From the NCBI GenBank assembly GCA_007115705.1, contig QXEO01000382.1:6346963-6410962 (forward strand): a stretch of 64,000 nucleotides of DNA, given 5' to 3'. This document shows positions 45,718 through 58,079 of the stretch, in pieces (position 1 is the first letter of the stretch; every line of letters begins with the position of its first letter). Origin of the DNA: Dactylis glomerata (Eukaryota; Streptophyta; Magnoliopsida; Poales; Poaceae). The notes beneath the pieces were generated by a model that ran no database searches, was not told where the DNA came from, and worked only from the letters and a program-made list of their open reading frames with translations. Made by a program: the position numbers and the translations under genes.

Positions 45718-46829
45718 ATCGCCATGCTTGCCTCCAGCGCGATGAGTGAGTAGTCTACCTTGGACTATGGGTCCATAGCAGTAGCTAGATGGTTGTCTTC
45801 TCCACCATGTGCTTCATGTCTAGATCTCGTGAGCTGCCTTACATGATCGAGATCACCGTTATGTAATTCTACATGTTGTGTTTGTTGGGATCCGATGAAT
45901 ATTGGTGTTATGATTGAGTTGATGTGCTGAATATTATCTTATGTTATCTCTATGTTGTTTATGATCTTGCATGTTCTCCGTTGTTAGTAGCTATCTTGGC
46001 CAAGTAGATACTAGTGACTCCAAGAGGGGATATTTATGCTCGATAGTTGGGTTCATGCCTCTATTTAATCTGGGGGAGTGACAGAAACCTCTAAGGTTGT
46101 AGATGTGTTGTTGCCACAAGGGAGAAAACAACATTCTTATGTCCAAGGACATATGCTTTGTTTACATTACACACTTTGCTTAATGCAGTTATCTGTTGTT
46201 CGCAATTTAATATTCACGGGGTCCTCGGATGATTCCCCGTGGGTGGATTATTAGTCATAGATGCAGTTGGATGGCGGTCTATGTATCTTGTTGTAATGCC
46301 CAGAGTAAATCTCATAGTGATTCTCTCGACATATGCACGTTATCTTTATTCTATCAATTGCCCCGCTGTAATTTGTTTACCCAGCATGTTGTTATTTATC
46401 TTATGGAGAGATACCACTAGTGAACTGTGGACCCCGGTCAAATTTCCTTTACATTTCTATCACCTGTTTACTTTACTCGCACTGTTTACTTTCTCGCATA
46501 CTACTATTGCTTTCCACTCGATACGCTCATTCCTTTGTTTACAGCAAACCGGTGAGATTGACAACCTCATCGTAAGTTGGGAGCAAAGTTCTTGGTTGTG
46601 TTGTGTGCAGGTTCCGCGTTGCTACTAGTTGAAGACGCGCTAACAAGAATCGTTAACGGCGCCCTTGTTGGAGTATCACACAGCTAGCAGGCATCACCTT
46701 CTTGAGTTTGGCTTTTTCCTACTGGATTGACATACCTTGGTTTCATAACTGAGGGAAAACTTGCTGCTATATTCATCACACCTTCTCTTGGGGTTCCCAA
46801 CTGGCCGGTCATTTACATCATCAACACCG
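45718..46829 (+). repeat. Extra LTR fragment inside the Sabrina-like element
   Basis: It repeats the downstream two-thirds of the LTR (compare 41097 onwards: GATGAGTGAGTAGTCTACC, ACCATGTGCTTCATG) in the same orientation as the real LTRs. The interior resumes at TCACCTCAAAATTTATTC. About 200 bp of normal interior, seen in the element at 48747, are missing here. Confidence 0.8.
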
Positions 46830-46894
46830 AGCCACCAGTCACCTCAAAATTTATTCTTTTGTCATCACTTACCTACTCGAGGACGAGCAGGAGT

Positions 46895-46909
46895 TAAGCT
46901 TGGGGATGC
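46895..46909 (+). other. Polypurine tract, plus-strand Sabrina-like element
   Basis: TAAGCTTGGGGATGC lies directly against the 3' LTR start TGATATG. Confidence 0.8.
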
Positions 46910-47402
46910 TGATATGTCTCAAACGTATCTATATTTTTTGATGCTCCATGCTTGTTCTTACACCATTTGCTTAGTGTTTCATTACACTTCGTGGCGTTTT
47001 TATGCATTTTCCGGAACTAACCTATTAACAAGAGGCCACAGTGCCAGTTCCTTGTTTTCTGCTATTTTTGTGTTTCAGAAAAGTTACACAGGAAATATTC
47101 TCGGAATTGGACGAAACAAAAGCCGAACATCCAAAAATTTACCGAAGCTTCCAGAAGTCCGAAGAGGAGATGAAGAGGGGCCACGGGCCGGCCACACAAC
47201 AGGGAGGTGCGGCCCAGCCCCTGGCAGTGCCCCCTATGTGTGAGGCCGCCCTGGTCCACTTCTGACGCCGCCCCTTCGCCTATAAAGACCCCCGACGGGA
47301 GAAACCTAAACACCTGATCAATTTTCCAGAAACACATCGCGATCCGCCGTCGTCGTCGACCCGAGATCGGGAGGGTCCAGAAGCTATTCCCGGCACCCTG
47401 CC
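46910..47402 (+). mobile_element. 3' LTR start, plus-strand Sabrina-like element
   Basis: TGATATGTCTCAAACG onwards, 493 bp, cut at GGCACCCTGCC by the TGACAAGG start of Gypsy A. The remainder should lie to the right of the window. Confidence 0.85.
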
Positions 47403-47737
47403 TGACAAGGGTATAGATAATAGAGCCCGTCAGTTAAGTACCCCTAAGGGCCGTTAAGCTTGGCCCAATTGTAATACTAGTCGAAATACGAGTTCATATC
47501 GTATGTCGATATTGTAATCTGTATCGGATCCCACCCGATACTTGAGACCTGGCCACCTATATATAGGGGCCAAGAGGGGACGGTGTGGGACAGATTAAAA
47601 GCAAGCCAGGTTCTACACCCACGTTTACTTTCATAGCCACCTTGTTTGACTGAATTTACCTTCGAGTTCATCCGACGCCCTAACTCCCCGATCCTAAGTC
47701 CTTCATTTAGGACATTTGTAGAGTTTAACCCTCGTCA
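47403..47737 (+). mobile_element. 5' LTR of Gypsy A (335 bp)
   Basis: The termini are TGACAAGGG ... CCCTCGTCA. A TATA box CTATATATAG is at 47557-47566. It resembles the 344-bp solo LTRs in the LINE copies. Confidence 0.88.
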
Positions 47738-47739
47738 AT

Positions 47740-47757
47740 TGGCGCCGACCGTGGGGA
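47740..47757 (+). other. Primer-binding site of Gypsy A
   Basis: TGGCGCCGACCGTGGGGA lies two bases after the LTR end. The same type of site (TGGCGCCCACCGTGGGGC) is at 62269 in Gypsy B. Confidence 0.8.
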
Positions 47758-48746
47758 CTCTGGGCGTTGGAATCATGAATTCGACGGCTTTTTCGCTTTC
47801 GGCCAACAGCAATCCGCAAGTCGATGAAATTCAGATACCCTTCGGAACCGTCAATTTTCAACCTCACCAGTCAAGTTTCGCGCAAGTATTCGAGAGTATG
47901 GATCAAGATATGGATTTGACGATCGGAAGTCTAAACTTTCATGTCGGATCACTAGGTTCGATTCGCCTTTCAGATCCGATGAAACCGGATCCGTCGGCAA
48001 GTGAGCCCGAGACAGTAGCAATGTCGGAATCATCAGAAGGCTCTTCCAGCGAGGTAAACTCGCCGGTCAGCTTGACAGAAGCGGAAGAAGGAAAAATCGC
48101 AGGAGGCGACGAAACCATGGAGAATTTTGACTTAGAAGTGCAACTCGAAGATCTCATGATCTGCCACGATGACACCTCAGATCAATCAACAGACACCTAG
48201 AAGACGGGACTAGAACTTTCTGAAGATGACAATTCGATCTTCTCAAGTCACAACAGCAAACTCGACAATCGATACCAGATACTCGCCATCACAGGAGATA
48301 ACTCAGAAGAACTCGACGACAACAACAACCCAGTGCTTAATCCAGCAAATATAAATAGAGGGGCAAATCACTTAGCAGAAGGAGAAACCGCTAACTCCCT
48401 CGCAACAAGGGTAAAAGTTCGACTATCAGCCGATGAATGGAGAACAATCAAGATAGCCGTGGAGCACGGCACGCCAATACCAACAAATTCTAGCCAAAAC
48501 ATGCTTTTGAGATACCATTACGCCCTAAGGCAGCAGGCGAAGCAATTAGCAAAGGAGAGGATTGAAATACAGAAAAGGAAGGACTCAGCCATTGCAGCAA
48601 GCGACGCTGCTCGCAGAGCACGTAGTGACGCGTCATACACAAACAGAAGGAATCATCGACATGGATCAAGATATGAGAATCTCGAGTACTCAGAAAGGCA
48701 AAGTATCTCGAAAAACCTCGACTCGTCCTTCCTATCGGTCGACGAG

Positions 48747-50379
48747 TGATGCGTGGTAAATGACCAGCCCGTTGGGAACCCCAAGAGGAAGGTATGATGA
48801 GTATAGTAGCTCGTTTTCCCTCAGTTAGAAACCAAGGTTTATCGTTCAGGAGAAAAGCAGACAAATGACAGCTGAAGGTGATGCTTCCTAGTTTGCGACA
48901 GCAGCGGACAATTTATATATGGCGCCTCGTCCAAGCTTTGCTTGCTAGCTGCAACGTGGAACCTGCACACACACAAACAAATACTTTGCTCCCAACTTAC
49001 GATGAGGTTGTCAATCTCACCGGTTTGCTTGAAACAAAGGTTATGAGTGTATCGAGTGGAAAACAGTAATAGTATGCGAGTAAAGTAAACAATGCGGGAA
49101 AAGTAAACAGGTGATTGCAATATGATTAAAATAGGACCGGGGTCCACAGTTCACTAGTGGTGTCTCTCCATAGATAAAATAACATGCTGGGTAAACAAAT
49201 TACAGTTGGGCAATTGATAGAATAAAGATAACGTGATATGTCAAGAAGATCACTATGAGATTTACTCTGGGCATTACAACAAAATACATAGACCGCCATC
49301 CAACTGCATCTATGACTAATAATCCACCCTCGGGGATATCAATCCGAACACCCCAAAAGTATTAAGTTGCGAACAACAGATAATTGCATTAAGCAAAGTG
49401 TGTAATGTAAACAAAGCATATGCCCTTGAGCATATGAATATTGTTTTCTCCCTAGTAGCAACAACACATCTACCACCTTAGAGGTTTCTGTCACTCCCCC
49501 AGGTGAAATAGAGACATGAACCCACTATCGAGCATAAATACCCCCTCTTGGAGTCACTAGCAACTACTCGGCCAAGATAGCTACTAACAACGGAGAGCAT
49601 GCAAGATCATAAACAACATAGAGATAACAAAAGATATAATTCAGTACAACAACTTAATCATAAACACCAATATTTATCGGATCCCAACAAACCAACATCA
49701 TAGAATTACATAACGGTGATCTCAATCATGTAGGGCAGCTCATGAGATCTAAACATGAAGCACATGGTGGAGAAGACAACCATCTAGCTACTGCTATGGA
49801 CCCATAGTCCAAGGTAGACTACTCACTCATCGCTCCGGAGGCAAGCATGGCGATGAAGAAGACCTCTGGTGGCGATTCCCCTCTCCAGCAGGGTGCCGGG
49901 AAGAGCTTCTGGACCCTCCCGATCTTCGGGTCGACGGCGGCGGCGGATCGCGATGTGTTCTGGAAATCTGATCGGGTACTTAGGTTTTTTCCGTCGGGGG
50001 GTACTTATAGGCGAAGGGGCGTCGTCAGAGGTGGAGCCAGGCTCCCTCACACAGGGGTGGCGCGGCCAGGGGCCTGGCCGCGCCAGCCCTATGTGTGGGG
50101 CCCTGGTGGCCCCCCTCCGACACTTCTTCGGATCTCTGGAAGCTTCCGGGAAAAATAAGACTTCAGGAACTTGTTTCGTCCAATTCCGAGAATATTTCCT
50201 GTGTATCACTTCTGAAACACAAAAACAGCAGAAAACAGGAAACTGGCACTGTGGCACTTGTTAATAGGTTAGTTCCGGAAAATGCATAAAAATGCCACTA
50301 AGTGTAATGAAACAATATGCAAATGGTGTAAAAACAAGCATGGAGCATCAAAAATTATAGATACGTTTGAGATGTATCA
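48747..50379 (-). mobile_element. 3' LTR of the young Sabrina-like element
   Basis: The start on the minus strand is TGATACATCTCAAACG (50379) and the end is ...ACCACGCATCA (48747). Long open frames conserved between the two LTRs are GC-rich LTR sequence, not genes. Confidence 0.92.
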
Positions 50380-50394
50380 AGCATCCCCAAGCTT
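50380..50394 (-). other. Polypurine tract of the young Sabrina-like element
   Basis: AAGCTTGGGGATGCT on the minus strand lies directly before the 3' LTR. Confidence 0.85.
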
Positions 50395-52950
50395 AACTCT
50401 TGCTCGTCCTCGAGTAGGTAAGTGATAACAAAAGAATAATTTTTGAGGTGACATGCACCTACACAATCTTGATCATATATGTAAGCATTGGTGAGCTGGG
50501 ATCAATAGAACTTAAAACATGGGCATGAAAGATATAATCATGACAATAAGAACTTAGCAACCATGTTGTAAACATGCAAATGAACACAAACAAAAGATCA
50601 TGATAATGAAACAATGAAAGTCAAACGTGTGTTCAAATCATAAGGAAAAACATACAAGTGGTTTTCAGCTTGTCCTTCAAAGAGAGCAAAACATAAATGC
50701 ATAGGACACCTTCAAGTTTAAGAGGGCGACTAGATACAAATAATTTAAGAACAAGTGAAACCAATCATCATGAATCAATCAATGAACTTTGGGACAATGC
50801 ATATTACACTAAGAATGACAACTATGCTCTCTTAATGGTGCATAAAGAAAGAAGGTGGTGACTCAACATAAAAGTAAAAGAAAGGCCCTTCGCAGAGGGA
50901 AGCATTGATTGAGCATGTGCTAGAGCTTTTCATTTGTAGAACAGAGATAAAACTTGGGTTTTGAGAGGTGGTTGCTTTTGTCAACGACTAGCAATGGGGT
51001 TCTTACTATCTTCCATACAAAAATGAAGCAAGTTTTTGAGAGAGAGATTGGCACTTTTGTGCTCTTTTTATAAAACTTGGCACTCCTCCCCACCTTTTTC
51101 CTTTCACATACCATGGCTAACCGATTCCATCGGGTGCCCACCAACATTCACATTCTTTGGAGGAGTTCCTTTTTCTTTCTTTTTCTCTTTTTTTTTTCTT
51201 TTTGGAATAAGCAATATGGAAGATAGCAAATCCGACCACTACGTCCCCATGAGCTGAAAACAGTGTCACAAAACGAGAAGTGTTTTGAAGGTTTTTGAAA
51301 GGTAGCACATGAAAATTTACTTTGGAATGGCTTACAAATACCATGCATAGGAATTTATAGTGGACACAATGGCAAACTTTGGCTTTTAGGAGTTGGATGC
51401 ACGAGTAGAGCTCATACTCAGTACAAGGCGAGGGCTAGCAAAAGACTGGGAGCGACCAACTAAGAGAGCAATAATGGCCATAATCATGCAAAGCGACAAA
51501 GCGACATTAAAAGAAGCATAAGATGGCATCAAAAGTCAAAAACTAAATGATCATGAAGGCTAATGGCGACTTTGTAAGAGTCTAACATGTGTGAGCATGC
51601 GCCAAGTCAACCCAAATAAAGCATCAAGGAGAAAACCAAAATAATGCTTCCATACAATAAAAACAACGCATGATTTTTTCAAAGGCTTATTAAGCAATCT
51701 CAGTTATTTGAGACAAGTCATGCTACAGCAAAACCACTAAGCATACTATCAAAAAGACATCAAGCATGACATGAAAAAGCCTAAGCCGCAGTCTACACAA
51801 GCTCCTTCTTGTACCACTATTTTGCACAAAGCTTTTTCTCTTTTCCAACACCATTTGAAATTTTTATAAATACCTCTTTTAATGAAAACCAATAAAGTTC
51901 AGAGGCAAAAATACACCTTGATGAAAAGATATGACAAGATCTGAACGCGAATCAAGGCGAAAACAAAAACCAAAAGCAGTAGCAGAAAAAGAAGAATGCT
52001 CGATTTTTAATAAGAGTGAAAACTAGAGCATTCTTTGCAAATAAAAACGAGTACATCTCCTCCAAAGGAAATTTGTTGGGGTCCAACCATTTATTGCAGC
52101 AAACAAACAAACTAAACAAACTAAGAAAACTAAAACAACTGACGCTCCAAGAAAAACACATAGTGCATGAAGCAATAAAAATATAGTGTCTTGAAAGGTG
52201 ACCTGATTTTTGCCGATGAAGAAGGGGTGCCTCGGGGGTATCCCCAAGCTTTGACGCTTGTACTTCTTGGATATTTCTTGGGGTGATGCATGGGCATCCC
52301 CAAGCTTGAGCTTTTGTCCATTCTTCAACTCATCTCATCATTCTCCAATCCCTACACTTGAAAACTTCCTTCATACAAAACTAAACACAATTCTATTAGC
52401 AACATTAGTGTAAGCATAAAATATATTCAACCTCTTTTAGCTTCAGATTTCAACCCAAAACCACCACATATAAAGTATATACTACTGTAGCAACTTCCAC
52501 AAGAGTTCCATGATCAAAAAGAACTCAAAAGAAAGCGATAAAGTGGCAAAAACAAATATTGGCAGAAATCTGTCAAAACTGAACAACTGACAAAGGACGA
52601 ATTTTTGAAAGGTTTTCTGTTGCTCAAATCAAAAAGTGTTCAACTAAGAAAAGTTTGGATATAACCTGGGGCATATGCACAAGAAATCGCAGGTCCAAAA
52701 GATAAACAGAGAATTTTCATGAATTTTTACGGTGCAGCACCGAAAACAGTTTCAGGACAGCAATAACCCCAAATCTTTACCTCGCTCAAATTAGAGGCTT
52801 CTCTTGGCACAAAAACGAAATAAACAAGATAAGGAGCGGTCATTATAGTAGTAATGACTTCCAAGACTCAAATAAAAGAAAAAGGTACTGAAAAGAAATT
52901 GGGTTATCTCCCAAGAGTGCTTTTCTTTAACGCCTTTGAGCTAGGCGCAG
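50395..52950 (-). other. Non-coding interior of the young Sabrina-like element
   Basis: No coding signal. Polypurine-tract copies occur again on the minus strand at 52294-52307 (exact) and 52238-52251 (one change), the counterparts of 43636 and 43689 in the other element. Confidence 0.75.
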
Positions 52951-52961
52951 AAAATTGCGAA

Positions 52962-53554
52962 TCAAGTATTTTCAGAAGAAGCATTAAGATCAACAGCAGA
53001 GGTCTTATCAATAAGGCATTGTATTTCATCCACATAAGTTTTAGAAGACCCTTTGTGATCATTCTTTGGCACACTACTTTCATCAAAAAGATTTTCAGGA
53101 CAGATCCAATCAAAATTATTTTCAAAAGCTTCACTCAATCCCAAAAGCTTGCAAGGAATAGGTATTTCGGCCTCTTTATCATCTGTACTAATAACATTTA
53201 TAGGAGAACCGAGTTTTTAAAACATTTAAGAACCTTCCTAGCTTCAACAACGACATTCTTAAATTCTAGGCGCAGAGTTTCCAAGATAAAAGCTTTCTTT
53301 TCGGGATCCTTAATTTCATGAAGCTTGAGGAACATGTATTGCATATAAGGATTAAGACTAGCAAACCTAGTTTCCAACATATCAATTAAACAAACAGAAG
53401 CAACTTCAATACTAGGAGCAAGCTCAATCCAAGACTTTTCCTCAACTTCCTCATGCATACTAATGTGATTAAAGAACTCCTCAATGTTTCTATTTCCAAT
53501 AATTGAACCACTACCTACTGAGAGGTCCTCCATAACAAACTTAGGGAACAACAT
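52962..53554 (-). pseudogene. Gag-like gene of the young Sabrina-like element, frameshifted
   Basis: ATG 53554 opens MLFPKFVMEDLSVGSGS and stays open to 53198 (118 codons). The rest of the protein continues in another frame at 53144-52962 (FDWICPENLFDESSVPK). A frame change near 53200 therefore breaks it. It is homologous to the intact gene at 42387-42980. Because the LTRs are nearly identical, the element was probably already broken when it inserted and used proteins supplied by relatives. Confidence 0.8.
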
Positions 53555-53712
53555 GATAAACTAAAGTAAAGAAATAATAACTACCAAGGATTCTAATTTT
53601 TTTGGGTTTTTGATATAAAGCAATGCAGGTAAAATAAATAAAGTAAAGCAAAACAATAGCAGAGTAAAGAATGTGTGTGCGAAAAACTCCCCTCGCAGAA
53701 GTCTTCCACTTT

Positions 53713-53730
53713 TCCCCGGCAACGGCGCCA
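53713..53730 (-). other. Primer-binding site of the young Sabrina-like element
   Basis: TGGCGCCGTTGCCGGGGA on the minus strand, 11 bases from the 5' LTR end. Complementary to a tRNA 3' end of tRNA-Asp type. Confidence 0.88.
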
Positions 53731-53741
53731 GAAAAAGAGCT

Positions 53742-55374
53742 TGATGCGTGGTAAATGACCAGCCCGTTGGGAACCCCAAGAGGAAGGTATGATGAGTATA
53801 GTAGCTCGTTTTCCCTCAGTTAGAAACCAAGGTTTATCGTTCAGGAGAAAAGCAGACAAATGACAGCTGAAGGTGATGCTTGCTAGTTTGCGACAGCAGC
53901 GGACAATTTATATATGGCGCCTCATCCAAGCTTTGCTTGCTAGCTGCAACGTGGAACCTGCACACACACAAACAAATACTTTGCTCCCAACTTACGATGA
54001 GGTTGTCAATCTCACCGGTTTGCTTGAAACAAAGGTTATGAGTGTATCGAGTGGAAAACAGTAATAGTATGCGAGTAAAGTAAACAATGTGGGAAAAGTA
54101 AACAGGTGATTGCAATATGATTAAAATAGGACCGGGGTCCACAGTTCACTAGTGGTGTCTCTCCATAGATAAAATAACATGCTGGGTAAACAAATTACAG
54201 TTGGGCAATTGATAGAATAAAGATAACGTGATATGTCAAGAAGATCACTATGAGATTTACTCTGGGCATTACAACAAAATACATAGACCGCCATCCAACT
54301 GCATCTATGACTAATAATCCACCCTCGGGGATATCAATCCGAACACCCCAAAAGTATTAAGTTGCGAACAACAGATAATTGCATTAAGCAAAGTGTGTAA
54401 TGTAAACAAAGCATATGCCCTTGAGCATATGAATGTTGTTTTCTCCCTAGTAGCAACAGCACATCTACCACCTTAGAGGTTTCTGTCACTCCCCCAGGTG
54501 AAATAGAGACATGAACCCACTATCGAGCATAAATACCCCCTCTTGGAGTCACTAGCAACTACTCGGCCAAGATAGCTACTAACAACGGAGAGCATGCAAG
54601 ATCATAAACAACATAGAGATAACAAAAGATATAATTCAGTACAACAACTTAATCATAAACACCAATATTCATCGGATCCCAACAAACCAACATCATAGAA
54701 TTACATAACGGTGATCTCAATCATGTAGGGCACCTCATGAGATCTAAACATGAAGCACATGGTGGAGAAGACAACCATCTAGCTACTGCTATGGACCCAT
54801 AGTCCAAGGTAGACTACTCACTCATCGCTCCGGATGCAAGCATGGCGATGAAGAAGACCTCCGGTGGCGATTCCCCTCTCCGGCAGGGTGCCGGGAAGAG
54901 CTTCTGGACCCTCCCGATCTTCGGGTCGATGGCGGCGGCGGATCGCGATGTGTTCTGGAAATCTGATCAGGTACTTAGGTTTTTTCCGTCGGGGGGTACT
55001 TATAGGCGAAGGGGCGTCGTCAGAGGTGGAGCCAGGCTCCCTCACACAGGGGTGGCGCGGCCAGGGGCCTGGCCGCGCCAGCCCTATGTGTGGGGCCCTG
55101 GTGGCCCCCCTCCGACACTTCTTCGGATCTCTGGAAGCTTCCGGGAAAAATAAGACTTCAGGAACTTGTTTCGTCCAATTCCGAGAATATTTCCTGTGTA
55201 TCACTTCTGAAACACAAAAACAGCAGAAAACAGGAAACTGGCACTGTGGCACTTGTTAATAGGTTAGTTCCGGAAAATGCATAAAAATGCCACTAAGTGT
55301 AACGAAACAATATGCAAATGGTGTAAAAACAAGCATGGAGCATCAAAAATTATAGATACGTTTGAGACGTATCA
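53742..55374 (-). mobile_element. 5' LTR of the young Sabrina-like element
   Basis: 1,633 bp, the same length as the 3' LTR with no visible indels. It starts TGATACGTCTCAAACG on the minus strand. Confidence 0.92.
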
Positions 55375-55771
55375 ACGAGCAAGGAAATATTATACCAAAA
55401 ACTCCTGAAGCAGCATTGGTGGCAGCTCAAGCTTACCTGCATACAACGCGACCAAATCCAGGAGACCCGAGGGAACATATGCACCGAGCAGCGCTTAATG
55501 GATTGAAGATGGTAGGCAACAAATTATCAGCAAAAGAGGAGGAGGCATATCACAACAAAGGAACCCATAAACCAAGATCACCACGCCGTCACAATAGTCC
55601 TCGGCATAAAAGTGGAAGTCGCCGATCTAGGACGCCGTCACCAGGACGATATAACAGTCCAAAGAACAAAGGAACCCGATGATCCAGAACTCCCAACAGA
55701 ACATATGACTACGAAGATGATGAAAAGGAGATGGGGGCGCCATGCTTTACCCGTAGGGTTCGCATCACGCC

Positions 55772-56348
55772 TAGGGGTGAAAACGGAACAGATTATTTCC
55801 GACCGACCGACCGACCGAAGGCTTACAGAATGCAAAAACGGATCCGGTCGGATAGTTGACGGATACGGTCATGGATACGGCTAGTGATTAATGGATACGG
55901 AAAAAGGATATGGTTTTACTAATATCCGACCGTATCCGAAGATATACCTTATTTCACGGTTATATCTGAACAATATTCGACAAAATATCCGTCAATGAGT
56001 TGTTGAGTACGTGACTGGGAAGAGAAGATAAAAGAGAGTTATACATTTTGTCTTATGGTACACAAACATCACCATGCAAGGCACACACTATTTTATATGA
56101 ATATATATTTATGTATGTAGAAAAATTTACAAGCTAATTTTACTTTATTATCAACGAGAGATGCGACAAATTGTTTATCCACAACCGAACCGTATTCGCT
56201 CCATATTCGGTCTGTATTCGTTACCGATAGACTCCGATTCCGTATTCGTGTCCGCACACTATCCGCTCCGATTCCGAATCCGAAAAAAATATGGTAACGA
56301 ATACGGTTTCACTACTATCCGTCCGTATATGCTCCGTTTTCAGCCCTA
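55772..56348. mobile_element. Non-autonomous hAT element (Ac/Ds-like), 577 bp
   Basis: The terminal inverted repeats TAGGGGTGAAAACGG (55772-55786) and, on the minus strand, TAGGGCTGAAAACGG (56348 to 56334) differ at one of 15 bases. They resemble the Ac/Ds ends (C/TAGGGATGAAA). A perfect 8-bp target duplication, ATCACGCC, lies at 55764-55771 and 56349-56356. Repeated GGATACGG and TCCGTATTCG motifs lie near both ends, as expected for transposase-binding sites. A short GACC repeat is at 55799-55815. There is no transposase coding sequence. It sits in the Gypsy A gag frame without harming it once excised. Confidence 0.94.
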
Positions 56349-58079
56349 ATCACGCCAGTACCCAAAAGCTTCAAATTACCCCATGACCAACAAAAGTACG
56401 ACGGATCTCAGGAGCCACAGTCATGGCTTTCGAATTATCTACAAGCAGTAAAACTATTAGGAGGAACCAGGGAAACAGCAATGCAAAGTTTGCAATTACA
56501 CCTCACCAGTGCAGCAAGATCATGGTTAAGCAAACTAGGAAAGGAAACAATTGGAAGCTGGGAGGAGCTCACAAAACAATTTACAAGTAACTTCAAGTCG
56601 ACATACAAACGGCCAGCATCCATAGAAGAAGTCAAAGCTTGCGTGCAGCAACGCGGGGAGACATTAAGAGTATATATCCAAAGGTGGAGTATAATCAAAA
56701 ATTTGGCAGTCGAAGTCTCGGATGAAAGAGCAATAGACGCATTCATAGTCGGGTTACGACGAGGAGACCTAGTCGAAGAGATGGGCAGAATCAAGCCGAA
56801 AATAGTATCAGATCTAATGGATGTGGCAAACAGATTCGCAGATGGAGAAGATGCGTGCAACAATAAATGCACGCGATCGCTAGAAGTCGATAGAGGAAAC
56901 AGATATGGAGGTCAAAGGAGAAGATACCGCAATTACGACATTTACGGCTCCCACAGCCAAGTAGCCGCAGGATATAAAGATAACAGCTACCAAGGCAACG
57001 ACCGTAAAAGTTCGGGATACCGTAGCTATGGCAAAGAAGATTACAAAAAGTTTCCGCCAAGGGAATCCAGAGAGTACAACCCATCACTAGAAGATATGCT
57101 CAACGGACCATGTCATATTCACTCTGCGTTCGTCGATGGGAAACGAGTATCCAGACACGCAATGAAAGATTGTACCACGTTCTTGAAATTGCAGGAAGCA
57201 GCACTCAATAAGCAAGCCGAGGCAAAACGGCAAGGATACGAAGGAAACACAAGCAACGCACCTGCAACCCAACAAGGAAACAGTGGAGCTCTCAAGGGCC
57301 AAGATCAACCAAACCAGGGATGCGACGACAACGAAGGATATGTTCCATCTAAGGGGCACATTACAGCAATGATACAGCCAGTGCCCAAATCGAACAAAGA
57401 GGAGAAAAGCATAACTCGACAAGTGAACCTTGCAATAAATTCACCTCCAGCAACAACGGAATATCTGCATTGGTCAGAGCAACCCATAGAATTCAGCAGA
57501 GATGATCACCCAATAACAGTACCTCGGCCAGGAAACGCGCCCTTGGTACTCAAAGCTCAAATTGGGACCTATGATGTCGACAGAATATTCATGGATGCAG
57601 GAAGTGGGATAAATCTTATATACGCAAAGACCTTACGGGCAATGCACATTTCATTGGAGTTCCTGAAACCAACTGATTGCTCCTTTCATGGAATAGTCCC
57701 AGGAAGTGCTAACTATCTACTTGGTCGAATAGCACTCAACGTCTATTTCGGAAATCGACAAAACTATAGAAGGGAGAAACTCGACTTCGAAGTCATGGAC
57801 TGGCCATCACAATATCATGCGATCCTCGGGAGACCCGTGTTTTCGCGATTCATGGCAGTACCTCACTACACTTACCTGGTACTAAAAATGCCAGGACCCA
57901 AAGGAATTATTACAGTAAAGGGAAGCTTCGAGTTATCAGATCTATGCGACAAGGAGTTTCATAAGATGGCCCAAAATTTCGGCATGATGGCAAGCTACGG
58001 AGAACCCAACTGCAAAGCAAAAGCACGACTACAGAAGCGACACGGCAACTCAAAGGAAACCCCAAGGAACCAGAAGTAA

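Larger units (their letters stand above)
40591..47402 (+). mobile_element. Sabrina-like Gypsy element, plus strand, broken at both ends
   Basis: 5' LTR, primer site, a small gag-like gene, long non-coding interior, polypurine tract and 3' LTR are in order. The 3' LTR is interrupted at 47402 by the Gypsy A element. No pol is present, which is usual for this group. An extra LTR fragment lies inside near the 3' end (45718-46829). Confidence 0.82.
48747..55374 (-). mobile_element. Complete Sabrina-like Gypsy element (6.6 kb), young
   Basis: The two LTRs, 48747-50379 and 53742-55374, are both 1,633 bp. The target duplication ACGAG is perfect (48742-48746 and 55375-55379). By eye the LTRs differ at about 14 positions, about 99% identity. 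A primer site, gag-like remnant and polypurine tract are in the right places. It lacks pol, so it needs an autonomous helper. It sits in the Gypsy A gag frame. Confidence 0.95.
47775..58079 (+). pseudogene. Gypsy A gag-protease, one frame split by two insertions
   Basis: The first ATG after the primer site is 47775. Removing the Sabrina-like element with one ACGAG and the hAT element with one ATCACGCC gives 3,087 bases, exactly 1,029 codons, in one frame. The only breaks are TAG at 48198-48200 and TGA at 55680-55682. The segments are 47775-48746, 55380-55771 and 56357-58079. The N-terminal third is acidic and low-complexity. The gag core follows (KLPHDQQKYDGSQEPQSWL, LQLHLTSAARSWLSKL), with a Cys-His cluster (CHIHSAF ... 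HAMKDC) and an aspartic protease-like domain (MDAGSGINLIYAKTL, then YHAILGRPVF). The protease motif has DAG for the usual D-T/S-G. The last segment alone is open for 532 codons. The product would form retrotransposon particles. It ends before any polymerase. Confidence 0.88.

Noticed and set aside
49823..50264. Conserved 103-145-codon ORFs in GC-rich parts of both LTRs (again at 54818-55259)
   Set aside because: They are duplicated only because they lie in identical LTRs. Both strands are open at once.
55375..58079. A host gene with an acidic N-terminus and protease-like domain
   Set aside because: The frame joins across two transposon insertions to a Gypsy LTR and primer site and has the gag pattern of retrotransposons.
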